Shown piece after piece: positions 15,898 to 24,014 of a DNA stretch of 45,062 bases; the stretch's first letter is position 1, and each line of letters opens with the position of its first letter. The notes beneath the pieces are model-generated. The model was not told the DNA's origin. It saw only the letters and a list, made by a program, of their open reading frames with translations, and made no database searches. The DNA lies in NCBI GenBank assembly GCA_021810205.1, contig JAJZJC010000016.1, forward strand, positions 1 through 45,062, given 5' to 3'. The stretch comes from Actinomycetes bacterium (GTDB lineage Bacteria > Actinomycetota > Acidimicrobiia > Acidimicrobiales > RAAP-2). The position numbers and the translations under genes were made by a program.

Positions 15898-17744
15898 CGG
15901 GCCTCCCCGACGCCGGCCAGCACCGCCAGCCGCTCGGCGCCGACCGGGGGCTCGGGCTGCCAGCCGAGCGTCCACATCTGCTCGGCGAGGAGGCGCACCC
16001 GCTCCAGCTGAGGGCGTTGCAGGCCGGCGCGGGCGGCGAGCACCGGGTCGGTGGTGCCGGACGGGTCGAGGGTGTTGTTCACCACCCAGCCGTAGGGGGT
16101 GATCCCGGCCCGGGCCAGGTCGTCGACGAGGCGGGCGGCCTCGGCCACCGGCGTCGTCTCCGCCAGGGTCACCACCACGACCTTGGTGCGCTGGGGGTCT
16201 CGAAGCGCCGGCAGCAGGCCCGCGACCGCCTCGGGAACCGCCCCGGTCGTACGGGCCAGCTCTTTGTGGTAGCTCAAGGTGGCGTCGAGGAGCAACAAGG
16301 TGTGCCCGGTGGGGGCGGTGTCCACGATGACGTGGCGGTCCTTCGCGCCCGCGGCGGTCTGGGCGAAGGCCCGGAACACCGCGATCTCCTCGGTGCACGG
16401 CGAGCGCAGGTCCTCTTCGAGCACCGCCCGGGCGTCGCCGTCGAGGCCTTCCGCGCCGGCGAGAACCTCGGCGGTATAGCGGGTCACCTCGACCTCGGGG
16501 TCGATCCGCTCGATGCGCAGCGTCTCGGGCAGCCCGGCGCCGACCGTGGCCGCCAGGTGGGCGGCGGGGTCGGTGGTCGATACGGTCACCGCCTCGCCCC
16601 GAGCGGCGAGGGCCACGCCGAGCGCTGAGGCGATGGTGGTCTTGCCCACCCCGCCCTTGCCCATCACCAGCACCAACGACGGCCCGGAGCGGGCCAGCGC
16701 GTCGACCAAGTCCTCGATTCCCGCCGGAGGTTCGGGGACGGCCCCGGGTGCTCCCCCCAGGAGCGAGGTCGGCACCGCTGACCGCTGCGGCCCGCTCGGC
16801 TCACCACCGGCCAGGGCGTCCAGGGCGTCGAGCCCGGTCAGCTCCGAGCCCATCAAGCCCACCCCGAAACGCTCGGCCGGCAGGCCATCGAGGCTGGCGC
16901 AAGCCGCCCAGGCACGTTCCTGGCGCCCGGCGAACGCCCCGGCCAGGCGGTCACCGGGGGCGGGCTCGGCGAGGATCCCGTTGACCACCAGGACCTGGCG
17001 GCCAAGGCCGCCGCCGGCCAGCTCGGCGCCGGTGCGTGCCGCCTCGCCGAGCGCACCGTCCTCGGGGCGGGTGACCAGCACAACGGCGGTCGCGGCCGGG
17101 TCGCGCAGCGCGGCCAGCGCGGCGGTGTACTGGGCTCGCTGGCCCTCCAGGGACGAGAGCGGCCCGAGGCAGCTCACCCCGGCGTCGTTGGTCGACAAGA
17201 ACTCCTCCCACGCCCGGGGCAGCTCCAACATCCGCAGCGTGTGGCCGGTCGGGGCGGTGTCGAAGATCACGTGGTCCACGCCGCCGGGGACCGCCGGGCT
17301 GTTCGCGCCGAGCAGCCGGGTGAACTCCCCGAAGGCGGCCACCTCCACCGTGCACGCCCCCGACAGCTGCTCTTCGATCGCGGCCAGCGCCGAGGCGGGC
17401 AGCACCCCCCGGTAGGGGCCGACCACCGTCTCCCGGTAGGCGGCCGCGGCCGCCAGCGGGTCCAGGTCGGCCACCCACAGCCCGCCCACCCCCTCCACCG
17501 GGGTCGGCTCGGAACGCACCGGCTGGGCGAACACGTCGGACAGGTTCGACGCCGGGTCGGTGCTCACCAACAGCACCCGCCGGCCTGCCCTGGCCAGCGC
17601 CAGCGCGCTCGCCGCGGCGACGGTGGTCTTGCCCACCCCACCCTTGCCGGTGAACAACACAAACCGGGTGGTCCAGCCATCGAAAACCAGCTGCGACAGG
17701 CAAGCCAAGCCACCGTCCGCCGCCGTGCCTGGTGCGCCGGCCAT
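15894..17744 (-). CDS. arsA: ArsA arsenite pump ATPase (two fused halves)
   Basis: The product of about 616 residues has two nucleotide-binding halves, each with the deviant Walker A GKGGVGKTT (near 33-41 and 362-370) and the signature DTAPTGHTL. Cysteines in LSGACTVEVAAF, GVSCLGPL and LRSPCTEEIAVF correspond to the three As(III)/Sb(III)-binding cysteines of Escherichia coli ArsA. It drives ArsB at the membrane and receives arsenite from ArsD. The ATG at 17744 overlaps the arsD stop as TGATG. Family, length and motifs all fit. Confidence 0.96.
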   Translation of the reverse strand: MAGAPGTAADGGLACLSQLVFDGWTTRFVLFTGKGGVGKTTVAAASALALARAGRRVLLVSTDPASNLSDVFAQPVRSEPTPVEGVGGLWVADLDPLAAAAAYRETVVGPYRGVLPASALAAIEEQLSGACTVEVAAFGEFTRLLGANSPAVPGGVDHVIFDTAPTGHTLRMLELPRAWEEFLSTNDAGVSCLGPLSSLEGQRAQYTAALAALRDPAATAVVLVTRPEDGALGEAARTGAELAGGGLGRQVLVVNGILAEPAPGDRLAGAFAGRQERAWAACASLDGLPAERFGVGLMGSELTGLDALDALAGGEPSGPQRSAVPTSLLGGAPGAVPEPPAGIEDLVDALARSGPSLVLVMGKGGVGKTTIASALGVALAARGEAVTVSTTDPAAHLAATVGAGLPETLRIERIDPEVEVTRYTAEVLAGAEGLDGDARAVLEEDLRSPCTEEIAVFRAFAQTAAGAKDRHVIVDTAPTGHTLLLLDATLSYHKELARTTGAVPEAVAGLLPALRDPQRTKVVVVTLAETTPVAEAARLVDDLARAGITPYGWVVNNTLDPSGTTDPVLAARAGLQRPQLERVRLLAEQMWTLGWQPEPPVGAERLAVLAGVGEAR

Positions 17745-18118
17745 CAGCAGCACCCCGAGTCGGGAGCGCACCCGCCACCGGGCGCCACCGCCAACTCGTC
17801 GGCAGCGGTATCGGTGGCCTCCGCCAGCTCCTCGCGGCTCGGGTAGCGGCCATAGGTGAGGACCCGATCGTCAACCAGCACCGCCGGCAGCGCCTGATCC
17901 CCGAACGCAGCCAACAGCCCGGCCACCTTCGTGTCGGCGGCGAAGGCCGCGGGCTCTCGCGCCAGGTTGAACCGAGCGACCCTCGCCCCCCGCCCGGCCA
18001 ACCAGGCGAAGTCGGCCGCCGCATGAGCCAACGCCGGGTCAACCGACGCTCCGCACACCCCGCTCGCACAACACAACGGCGGGTCGTACACCCGCACCTC
18101 AACTCCTGCAACGCCCAC
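17744..18118 (-). CDS. arsD: ArsD arsenic metallochaperone
   Basis: The 124-residue product contains VRVYDPPLCCASGVCG. Cys16, Cys17 and Cys22 match the As(III) site of ArsD (12, 13 and 18 in Escherichia coli). The thioredoxin-like fold follows with LPAVLVDDRVLTYGRYP. The C-terminal CAPDSGCC provides another thiol cluster, as in some ArsD proteins. It passes arsenite to ArsA, encoded next with an overlapping start. GTG 18118 is chosen because GGAG lies 8 bases upstream; GTG 18124 would be too close. It is the first gene of the ars operon and divergent from arsR. Confidence 0.95.
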   Translation of the reverse strand: MGVAGVEVRVYDPPLCCASGVCGASVDPALAHAAADFAWLAGRGARVARFNLAREPAAFAADTKVAGLLAAFGDQALPAVLVDDRVLTYGRYPSREELAEATDTAADELAVAPGGGCAPDSGCC

Positions 18119-18137
18119 GGTCACCGCTCCTCTCTCT

Positions 18138-18228
18138 CAGTCGGGGTGATCTCACAGTCGGGTGATCTCACCTGGTATCGACCAGTATCAATATAGCACC
18201 TGGGCAGTTAGTATCGACAGATGTCGAT
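18138..18228. promoter_or_regulatory. ars divergent control region: tandem repeat and ArsR operators
   Basis: Between arsD and arsR lie two tandem near-identical units, CAGTCGGGGTGATCTCA (18138-18154) and CAGTCGGGTGATCTCA (18155-18170), differing by one G. A perfect inverted repeat ATCGACA-GA-TGTCGAT spans 18213-18228 and overlaps the arsR start. A weaker copy, ATCGACC-AG-TATCAAT, lies at 18177-18192, 36 bases away. The two dyads are probable ArsR operators controlling both directions. Confidence 0.65.
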
Positions 18229-18619
18229 GTCTCACAGCGGTAGGATGGACGCCGTGGCCACGACGGTGCAGAGGTACAGCCCGCCAACCTCAGGCCAGGA
18301 AGCGAGGGAGGAGCCCTGTTGGCCGGCGCTGTCCGAGGCTCCTCTCCGGCGGGACGATGCCGAGACGCTCGCCGGCGTACTGCGAGCCATCGCGGACCCG
18401 GCCCGGCTCCAGCTAATAAGCCTGATCCAAGCCGCCCGAGGCGGCGAGGCCTGCGTGTGCGACCTCGTTGCCCCGCTCGGGCTCTCCCAGCCGACGGTCA
18501 GCCACCACCTCAAGGTGCTCCTCGACGCCGGGTTTGTCACCCGGTGCCGCCGCGGGTCGTGGGCCTACTACCGTCTGGTGCCCGAACGCCTCGCCGCCCT
18601 GGCCCAGCTACTCGCCTGA
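18221..18619 (+). CDS. arsR: ArsR arsenic-responsive repressor
   Basis: The product of up to 132 residues is an ArsR/SmtB winged-helix protein with the As(III) motif CVCDL (Cys78 and Cys80) at the start of the metal-sensing helix, the recognition helix LGLSQPTVSHHLKVL and the wing RCRRGSWAYYRL. In classic ArsR, this CVC motif binds As(III) and releases DNA. The first ATG lies inside the inverted-repeat operator, so the true start may be further in, for example ATG 18245. It is divergent from arsD and convergent with the winged-helix gene that follows. Confidence 0.94.
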   Translation: MSMSHSGRMDAVATTVQRYSPPTSGQEAREEPCWPALSEAPLRRDDAETLAGVLRAIADPARLQLISLIQAARGGEACVCDLVAPLGLSQPTVSHHLKVLLDAGFVTRCRRGSWAYYRLVPERLAALAQLLA

Positions 18620-18647
18620 CCGGCCCAACCCGACGAGGTCAGGCGGC

Positions 18648-19034
18648 CTACGATGCCCAGCCGAGCGCCTCTCGGTCGAAGATGTAGCCGATACCGCGCA
18701 CCGTGCGGATATGGGTCGGGCGGTGCGGGTCGGTCTCGATCTTCTGGCGTAACCGGCGGATGTAGACCTCCAAGGCCTTCCCCGCCTCGCAGGGGTTGTC
18801 CCAGCCCGCGGCCAACAGCTGCTCCCGGGGGACCACTTGGCCGGCGTGAGCCAAGAGCACCGAGAGCAGCTCGAACTCCTTGCGGGGAAGCGGCATGCAC
18901 CGCCCACCGGCTCGTAGGAACCTGGCGCCCACGTCCAACTCGGTGTCCTGAGCACGGAGTACTTCGGTGGCCTCGGCGTCCGCTCGACGAGGGCCATTCG
19001 CCGGTGATGTCGCGTGCGCGACCGCGGCACTCAC
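18648..19034 (-). CDS. Receiverless OmpR/PhoB-type winged-helix regulator
   Basis: The 128-residue product contains only the effector domain of an OmpR/PhoB response regulator: LPRKEFELLSVLLAHAGQ, VVPREQLL, LEVYIRRLRQKIETDP and IRTVRGIGYIFDRE, the winged-helix core. No phospho-acceptor receiver domain precedes it; the N-terminal 30 residues are low in structure. The GTG start overlaps the transporter stop (GTGA), so it is coupled to the phosphate-type transporter. It could be a stand-alone DNA-binding regulator or the remains of a RegX3-like regulator. An imperfect stem CTGACC...GGTCAG between it and arsR may end transcription. Confidence 0.8.
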   Translation of the reverse strand: MSAAVAHATSPANGPRRADAEATEVLRAQDTELDVGARFLRAGGRCMPLPRKEFELLSVLLAHAGQVVPREQLLAAGWDNPCEAGKALEVYIRRLRQKIETDPHRPTHIRTVRGIGYIFDREALGWAS

Positions 19035-20491
19035 GCCCCGCCTCCGCCGACCGCAGCCGCCGTCGTTGGCTGGTACGTCCGTGGCAGGGGGACCTCGGCG
19101 GAGGCCTCCTCGAGGGTCTGGCCCTTGGGTTCGGGAAGCGTGACCAAGGTCAGGAGGATGCCGACCGCGGAGACCGCAGCCATCATGCCCATGACTCCGC
19201 TGATCCCGACCGACTTGAGGAGATGAGGCACGAAGAGCGCCCCGAGGAAGGCCCCGAACTTCCCGCCCGCCGCCGATATGCCGTCACCCATGCCCCGGAT
19301 GGACGTCGGGAAGATCTCCGAGGGGAACACGAACGTGGTCTCGTTGGGGCCGAACTCGATGAAGAAGTAGCTGATGGCGAACAGGCCAAGGAACAGAGCG
19401 GTGTTCTTCACGGCACCGGGGATGAGCCAGATGCCCCCGAAGGCCAGGGCCATGACCAGAAAGCCCTGCCACTGGATCCGCTTGCGCCCGAGGCGGTCCA
19501 TCAGCCACACCGCGACCCAGTACCCCGGGACCGCCGCCACGGTGAAGATGGCGAGCGAGATGAGGGTGTGGGAGAGCAGGCTCCCATGGGGTTGGAGCTG
19601 CTTCAAGATGAGCGGGCTGGAGACCGAGTTGCCGTAGAAGGCGATGTCCATCAGGAACCAGCTCCCTGCCGTGCCGATGAGACGCAGCAGGTACGGCTTG
19701 GAAGTCAGGCGCTTCCGCAGGTCGGAGGTGGCTGCTATCGCTGGCGTAGGCCGATGCCCGTTGCCGGTTGTCGCCTGGGCGTTGACCGTCGAGGCCTGGC
19801 CGGTCACCCACTCGACCGTCTTGGCCGTCTCCGCCACGTCCCCGCGGACAGCCAAGGTGTAGCGAGGGGTCTCCCGGATCTTGCGGCGGAGGTAGACGAC
19901 CGACAGGGCGGGGACAGCTCCGAGGCCGAGCATCAAGCGCCAGGCGATCCCATTGGGCACCCCTGCTCCGAGGAAGATGGCGGCGATGGCCGGACCGGCC
20001 ATCAGGCCGAAGCCCTGCATGGCGAACACCGTGCCCACCAGGCGCCCCCGCGACTTCTTGTTGGCGTACTCGGACGTGATCACCGCCGAGGTGGCGTAGT
20101 CGCCGCCCACGCCGATGCCGACCAGGATCCGGAAGATGAACAGCGACTCGAAGTTCCAGGCGAAGGCGGTGAGGATGGCACCCACCGCCAGAAGGGCCAC
20201 TTCCAGGCCGTAGACCTTCTTGCGTCCGAGTCGGTCCATCAGTTTGCCGAAGGTGAGCGCCCCGAGCACCGACGCCAACAGGGAGATGGAGTTGAGCAGC
20301 GAGATCTGGTTCGTGTTCAAGCGGAAGATCGGGGTCAGGATGACCGTGACCGTGCCGATGATGAACAGGTCATAGGCGTCAGTGAAGAAGCCCATGCCGG
20401 CGGTGAGCACCGTGAGCCAGTGCTTGCGGCCCACCTCGGCCTCGTCGAGGGGACGGTACAACTCGGTCACGGACGCAACGCCTTCGGCCAC
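19031..20491 (-). CDS. MFS transporter of the PHS phosphate:H+ symporter type
   Basis: The 486-residue product is a 12-helix major facilitator. It has DAYDLFIIGTVTVIL in helix 1, the loop motif GKLMDRLGRKKVYG, GIGVGGDYATSAVITSEYA in helix 4, a long central loop and a second MDRLGRKRIQW, as in Pho84-type PHS carriers. Start: GTG 20491 follows GGGAG by about 8 bases. A phosphate carrier beside an arsenic operon is meaningful because arsenate enters cells through phosphate transporters, so a selective carrier may help under arsenate. The substrate is inferred from the family; sugar or organic-acid MFS proteins share the loop motifs. Confidence 0.85.
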   Translation of the reverse strand: MAEGVASVTELYRPLDEAEVGRKHWLTVLTAGMGFFTDAYDLFIIGTVTVILTPIFRLNTNQISLLNSISLLASVLGALTFGKLMDRLGRKKVYGLEVALLAVGAILTAFAWNFESLFIFRILVGIGVGGDYATSAVITSEYANKKSRGRLVGTVFAMQGFGLMAGPAIAAIFLGAGVPNGIAWRLMLGLGAVPALSVVYLRRKIRETPRYTLAVRGDVAETAKTVEWVTGQASTVNAQATTGNGHRPTPAIAATSDLRKRLTSKPYLLRLIGTAGSWFLMDIAFYGNSVSSPLILKQLQPHGSLLSHTLISLAIFTVAAVPGYWVAVWLMDRLGRKRIQWQGFLVMALAFGGIWLIPGAVKNTALFLGLFAISYFFIEFGPNETTFVFPSEIFPTSIRGMGDGISAAGGKFGAFLGALFVPHLLKSVGISGVMGMMAAVSAVGILLTLVTLPEPKGQTLEEASAEVPLPRTYQPTTAAAVGGGGA

Positions 20492-20517
20492 CCGGGTTTC
20501 TCCCTGACTCGTGACGT

Positions 20518-20544
20518 ATCGGATAGATGTCTGTCTATTCCGAT
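20518..20544. promoter_or_regulatory. Inverted repeat upstream of phosphate-type transporter
   Basis: ATCGGATAGA (20518-20527) and TCTATTCCGAT (20534-20544) form a dyad with one bulged T, 27 bases upstream of the transporter start. It could be the target of the receiverless winged-helix protein or of another local regulator. The rest of the 350-base gap (20492-20840) contains no gene I can support. Confidence 0.45.
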
Positions 20545-20840
20545 AAGATGAACGGGAGGTGGCCGAAAAGTGACACGACGGTAATTTCTGAGCGAATTCC
20601 GATCTCCATCTACGTTGCCAACGCCTCCGCAGCTCCCTGCGCCGAGGACGAGCAGCGGTCGGGCGGAGGCGAGCCGGGCACGCACGTCTACGCGTCCGAG
20701 CGGAGGGGCGAAGCTGGCGGGACGGGCCCCACAGTAAGGCGGGCCGCCCGACCGCCACTCCGTTGCCTCGGCACCGGCGGCGTGCTGACCCGCCCGGTGA
20801 CCCTGTGCTTGGCGTTGTGCCTTGGCGCGTTTGCCGCTGA

Positions 20841-23378
20841 TCATGGCTCGCTGGTCATCGTCTCCGCACAGGCGGCCTTTGCGGTCCCTATGCCGCGGTG
20901 TTGGCCGGGGGTGACCTGAAGCTCGGCGGCGACTTCGGGCTCGGACTGGCGGCCGACGCTGAGGAGTGCCTGGAAGAGCAGCTGGGGCCGGCCCCACAGT
21001 GAGTTGGCGAAGATCGAGGTGACGCTTACGGCCATGGCGGCCATGGCCCACACCGGGTAGAGCAGCCCGGTGGCGGCGATGGGGATGCCGATGCCGTTGA
21101 AGGTGAAGGCGAGGGCGACGTTCTGGCGGGTCTTTCGGTAGCTTCGCCGGGAGATCTCCTTTGCGGTGAGGACCGAGGTGAGCCGGCTGTTCAAGATGAT
21201 GACGTCGGCGGACTCTATTGCGATGTCGGTGCCGCCGCCCATGGCCACCCCGACGTCGGCCTGCATGAGCGCGGGGGCGTCGTTGATGCCGTCGCCCACC
21301 ATGGCGACCCGACCTTGGCGTTGTAGCTGCCGGACGATATCGGCCTTCTCACCAGGGAGCACCCCTGCGTGGATGACCTCGATGCCGGCCCGGGCGGCCA
21401 TCTGTGCGGCGGCTCGGTGGTTGTCGCCGGTAAGCAGCACCGCGGTCACCCCGGCCTTCTTCAGGGCTGCTACCGCCTCTGCCGCGTCTGCTCGCAGCTC
21501 GTCGCCGAGAGCAAGCGCCCCGAGCAGCTCCCCGTCAGCGCCGACGCCGACCACGGTGCGCCCGGCGTCCTCCAGGGCCTCCATGCGCTCGGTCAGCGGC
21601 CCGGGGTCGATGCCTGACTCGGCGAGCAGCAACGCCCGGCCCACGACCACTTGTCGGTCGCCGACCCGGGCGGTGACGCCCTGGCCGGTCACCGAGGCGA
21701 AGTCGGTCGCCGAGGGAAACGGCAGGTCGCGCTCGAAGGCGGCGTCGACCACCGCCCTGGCCAGGGGGTGCTCGGAGGGCGCCTCGGCGGCGGCGGCCAA
21801 GGCGAGGACCTCGTCTTCGGCCCCGGGTCGGACGGAGAGGACTTCTCGAAGGGCTGGGTGGCCTTCAGTGAGGGTGCCGGTCTTGTCGAACACCACCGTC
21901 GTCACTTGTCGGAAGGACTGGAAGGCCTCGCCGGTGCGCATCAGGATCCCCTGGTCGGCGGCCTCGCCGGCGCCGCGTACGATCGACAGCAGTGCGGCGA
22001 TCCCTACCGCGCAGGGATAGCCCATCACCAGCACCGACAGCGCGGCGAACACCGCCCGCTGGACGTCGACGTGTCCGGTGACCGCCCAGCTGCCTGCCAG
22101 CCAGCCGATCAGGGCGAGGGTGGAGATGGAGAGCACGGTCGGGGTGTAGACCCGCAGGATCCGGTCGACCAGGTGCAAGATGCCGGGCTTGAGCGCCCTG
22201 GCGTCCTCTACCGAGCGCACCACCTGGGAAAGGAAGCTCTCCTCGCCCACCGCGGTGACCTCGACCAGGAGCGAGCCGGTGGTGTTGACCGAGCCGCCGA
22301 CGACCTTGGCCCCCGCTTCGACCTCGACGGGGACCGGCTCCCCGGTGACAAGGGACTGGTCGACCGCTGAGCGGCCGTCGGTGACCACTCCGTCGACGGG
22401 CACCCGCTCGCCGGGGCGAACCCGTACCCGATCACCGAGTCGGAGCTCGCCGACGGCGGCCTCGATCTCTACGACATCGCGGATCACTGTGGCGACGTCG
22501 GGCTGGAGGTCCAGCAGGCGCTTGACGGCCTGGGAGCTGCGGGTCTTCACCAGCAGCGACAGCCACTCGGAGAAGACGTGGTAGTTCACGACCAGCACCG
22601 ACACGGCGAAGAACGCCGCGATGGGGTAGGCAGCCGGGCGCAGGCCGAGGCCGATGGCGCCGCCGGCCAGCCCGGCGAAGGCGCCGGCTTCGAGCATGAC
22701 GTGCTGGTTCAAGATGCCCCGGCGAAGCGACTGGGCGGCCATGACCAAGATGTGGTTTGCCAGGACGAACGTGACCAAGACGGCCAGGGCTGCCATCACC
22801 CAAGGGATGGCGCCCCGGGCCGCTCCGGTGGCGTTCCAGGCGAGCGCCGCTCCCCCGAGCGTGGCTGCGCCGAGCGTGCCGTCGAGAGCCCGGGTCTTGC
22901 CCTGGCCGGCGAGCACCAGCCACGCCGCGGCCAGCAGGAACGCGCCGACGAGCACCGGGATGGCGTAGGCAGCCGGGTTGGCCAGGTTCACGATCAGAGC
23001 GATGGCCGCCAGGGAAGCCCCGATGGCCGTGAACAGACGCCGCCCCTCGCGGACCAGCTCGGCTTCCTCGTCCTCGTAGGCGCGCAGCTTGCGGGGGTCG
23101 TAGAGCCGGTAGCCGATGTCGTGCAGCGTGCCGACCAGCTCCCCGGCCGAGATGCGGTTCGGGTCGTAGTCGACCAGGGCCTGTTCGTGGGTGAGGCTCA
23201 CCGACACCTGTGCCACCCCGTCGCGCCGGGCGAGGGCGCGCTCGATGGTCCCGGTGCACAGCGAGCAGTGCAGCCCGCCGATCCTGGCGCGAAAGCGCGC
23301 CGTGCCGTCGGGCAGCTCCTCGTCCCAGTAGCCGGCGGCCGGCTCGTCGCTCGTATGGTGCTCGGTCGTCATTGCCAT
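20841..23378 (-). CDS. P1B-type metal-transporting ATPase with YPC membrane motif
   Basis: The 845-residue product has an N-terminal HMA domain with LHCSLC (Cys38 and Cys41), several membrane helices, the actuator motif VTGEP, the phosphorylation site DKTGTLTEG, SEHPLA, TGDN and GDGINDAPALMQAD. The transport-site motif in the conserved helix reads GYPCAVG, so the usual first Cys of CPC is replaced by Tyr. That changes metal coordination and makes the cargo uncertain (Cu, Zn or other). ATG 23378 has AGGAGG 8 bases upstream. A MerR-type promoter with a 19-base spacer precedes it. The C-terminal 35 residues after GRPQLLFQALL are atypical. Confidence 0.93.
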   Translation of the reverse strand: MAMTTEHHTSDEPAAGYWDEELPDGTARFRARIGGLHCSLCTGTIERALARRDGVAQVSVSLTHEQALVDYDPNRISAGELVGTLHDIGYRLYDPRKLRAYEDEEAELVREGRRLFTAIGASLAAIALIVNLANPAAYAIPVLVGAFLLAAAWLVLAGQGKTRALDGTLGAATLGGAALAWNATGAARGAIPWVMAALAVLVTFVLANHILVMAAQSLRRGILNQHVMLEAGAFAGLAGGAIGLGLRPAAYPIAAFFAVSVLVVNYHVFSEWLSLLVKTRSSQAVKRLLDLQPDVATVIRDVVEIEAAVGELRLGDRVRVRPGERVPVDGVVTDGRSAVDQSLVTGEPVPVEVEAGAKVVGGSVNTTGSLLVEVTAVGEESFLSQVVRSVEDARALKPGILHLVDRILRVYTPTVLSISTLALIGWLAGSWAVTGHVDVQRAVFAALSVLVMGYPCAVGIAALLSIVRGAGEAADQGILMRTGEAFQSFRQVTTVVFDKTGTLTEGHPALREVLSVRPGAEDEVLALAAAAEAPSEHPLARAVVDAAFERDLPFPSATDFASVTGQGVTARVGDRQVVVGRALLLAESGIDPGPLTERMEALEDAGRTVVGVGADGELLGALALGDELRADAAEAVAALKKAGVTAVLLTGDNHRAAAQMAARAGIEVIHAGVLPGEKADIVRQLQRQGRVAMVGDGINDAPALMQADVGVAMGGGTDIAIESADVIILNSRLTSVLTAKEISRRSYRKTRQNVALAFTFNGIGIPIAATGLLYPVWAMAAMAVSVTSIFANSLWGRPQLLFQALLSVGRQSEPEVAAELQVTPGQHRGIGTAKAACAETMTSEP

Positions 23379-23412
23379 GGTGTTGCCTCCTCTGGGCCAC
23401 CTCATAGATGTA

Positions 23413-23443
23413 TCGTTACCGCTTCCACCTACTGGAAGGTCAA
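23413..23443 (-). promoter_or_regulatory. MerR/CueR-type promoter of the YPC ATPase gene
   Basis: Read on the minus strand, TTGACC (23443-23438) and TAACGA (23418-23413) are separated by exactly 19 bases containing the dyad TTCCAGTAGGTGGAA. A 19-base spacer with a central inverted repeat is the hallmark of promoters activated by MerR-family proteins such as CueR. The local MerR gene is the likely activator. Confidence 0.75.
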
Positions 23444-23702
23444 GGGCGGGTTCCGGTTGGTTTCTCGGGGCCACGGGCGATGCCCCACATCAGACGTGGC
23501 GCCCGCGGGGCGTCCATGGCGGAAGACCGGGACCGCAACGGTGGCGGCGAGGGCGGCTGCGGTCCCGAAGGCGACCAGCGCCCAGGTAGCCGCCGGCAGC
23601 GAGCAAGCCCTGGAAGGTCAGGCCGCCGAGGCCGAAGCCCGCGCGAAGAGGGTGAACACTTTGAACCCCAGAGCCCCGGCACCCGGCCCCCGGCACCCGG
23701 CA

Positions 23703-23937
23703 CCGGCCGACTACGGCGGAGTGGCCGGCGGCGAGGGCGCCGGTCTTGTCGAGTACAGCGGTGTCGATGCCACCGAAGACTTGGAACGCGTCGCCCGAGC
23801 GCATCAAGTGCCCTACTCGGCGGCCATCGCCCCGGCCGCGCATCACGGCGTGGCCGCCCCGAGCGCGCACGGACAGCCCATCACGAGCGAGGCCAGCGCG
23901 GCGAAGACCGCCCGGGCGATCCACCGGGCCACTTGAC
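23703..23937 (-). pseudogene. Decayed CPC-type P1B ATPase fragment
   Basis: Minus-strand translation gives AVFAALASLVMGCPCALGAA before a stop, then after a frame change MRSGDAFQVFGGIDTAVLDKTGALAAGH. These match the transport helix and phosphorylation site of P1B ATPases, with a small deletion, a nonsense codon and a frameshift between them. It resembles the intact neighbour but has the normal CPC motif. Everything before and after this core is lost. The stretch 23450-23700 holds a frameshifted hydrophobic remnant and a short CCCGGCAC repeat that I cannot assign. Confidence 0.75.
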
Positions 23938-23963
23938 CTTCCAGCCACGGGAAGGTCTATGAT
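23933..23963 (+). promoter_or_regulatory. MerR/CueR-type promoter of copZ-merR
   Basis: TTGACC (23933-23938) and TATGAT (23958-23963) flank a 19-base spacer containing the perfect dyad CTTCC-AGCCACG-GGAAG. The overlong spacer and dyad are typical of MerR-family activation. It shares the TTGACCTTCCAG core with the promoter of the YPC ATPase, so both genes should respond to the same regulator. Confidence 0.8.
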
Positions 23964-24014
23964 CGAGCCGCAGTGCGGCGCGCGCACGAGGAGGCACGCA
24001 CCAGGAGGTGGGCC

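Noticed and set aside
20527..20919. Possible 130-residue plus-strand gene upstream of the phosphate-type transporter
   Set aside because: It starts inside the dyad, lacks a ribosome site, has no family features and runs into the end of the ATPase gene antisense.
23674..23707. Short CCCGGCAC repeats near the decayed ATPase
   Set aside because: A few irregular copies in GC-rich decayed DNA; too short and imperfect for a CRISPR or functional repeat array.
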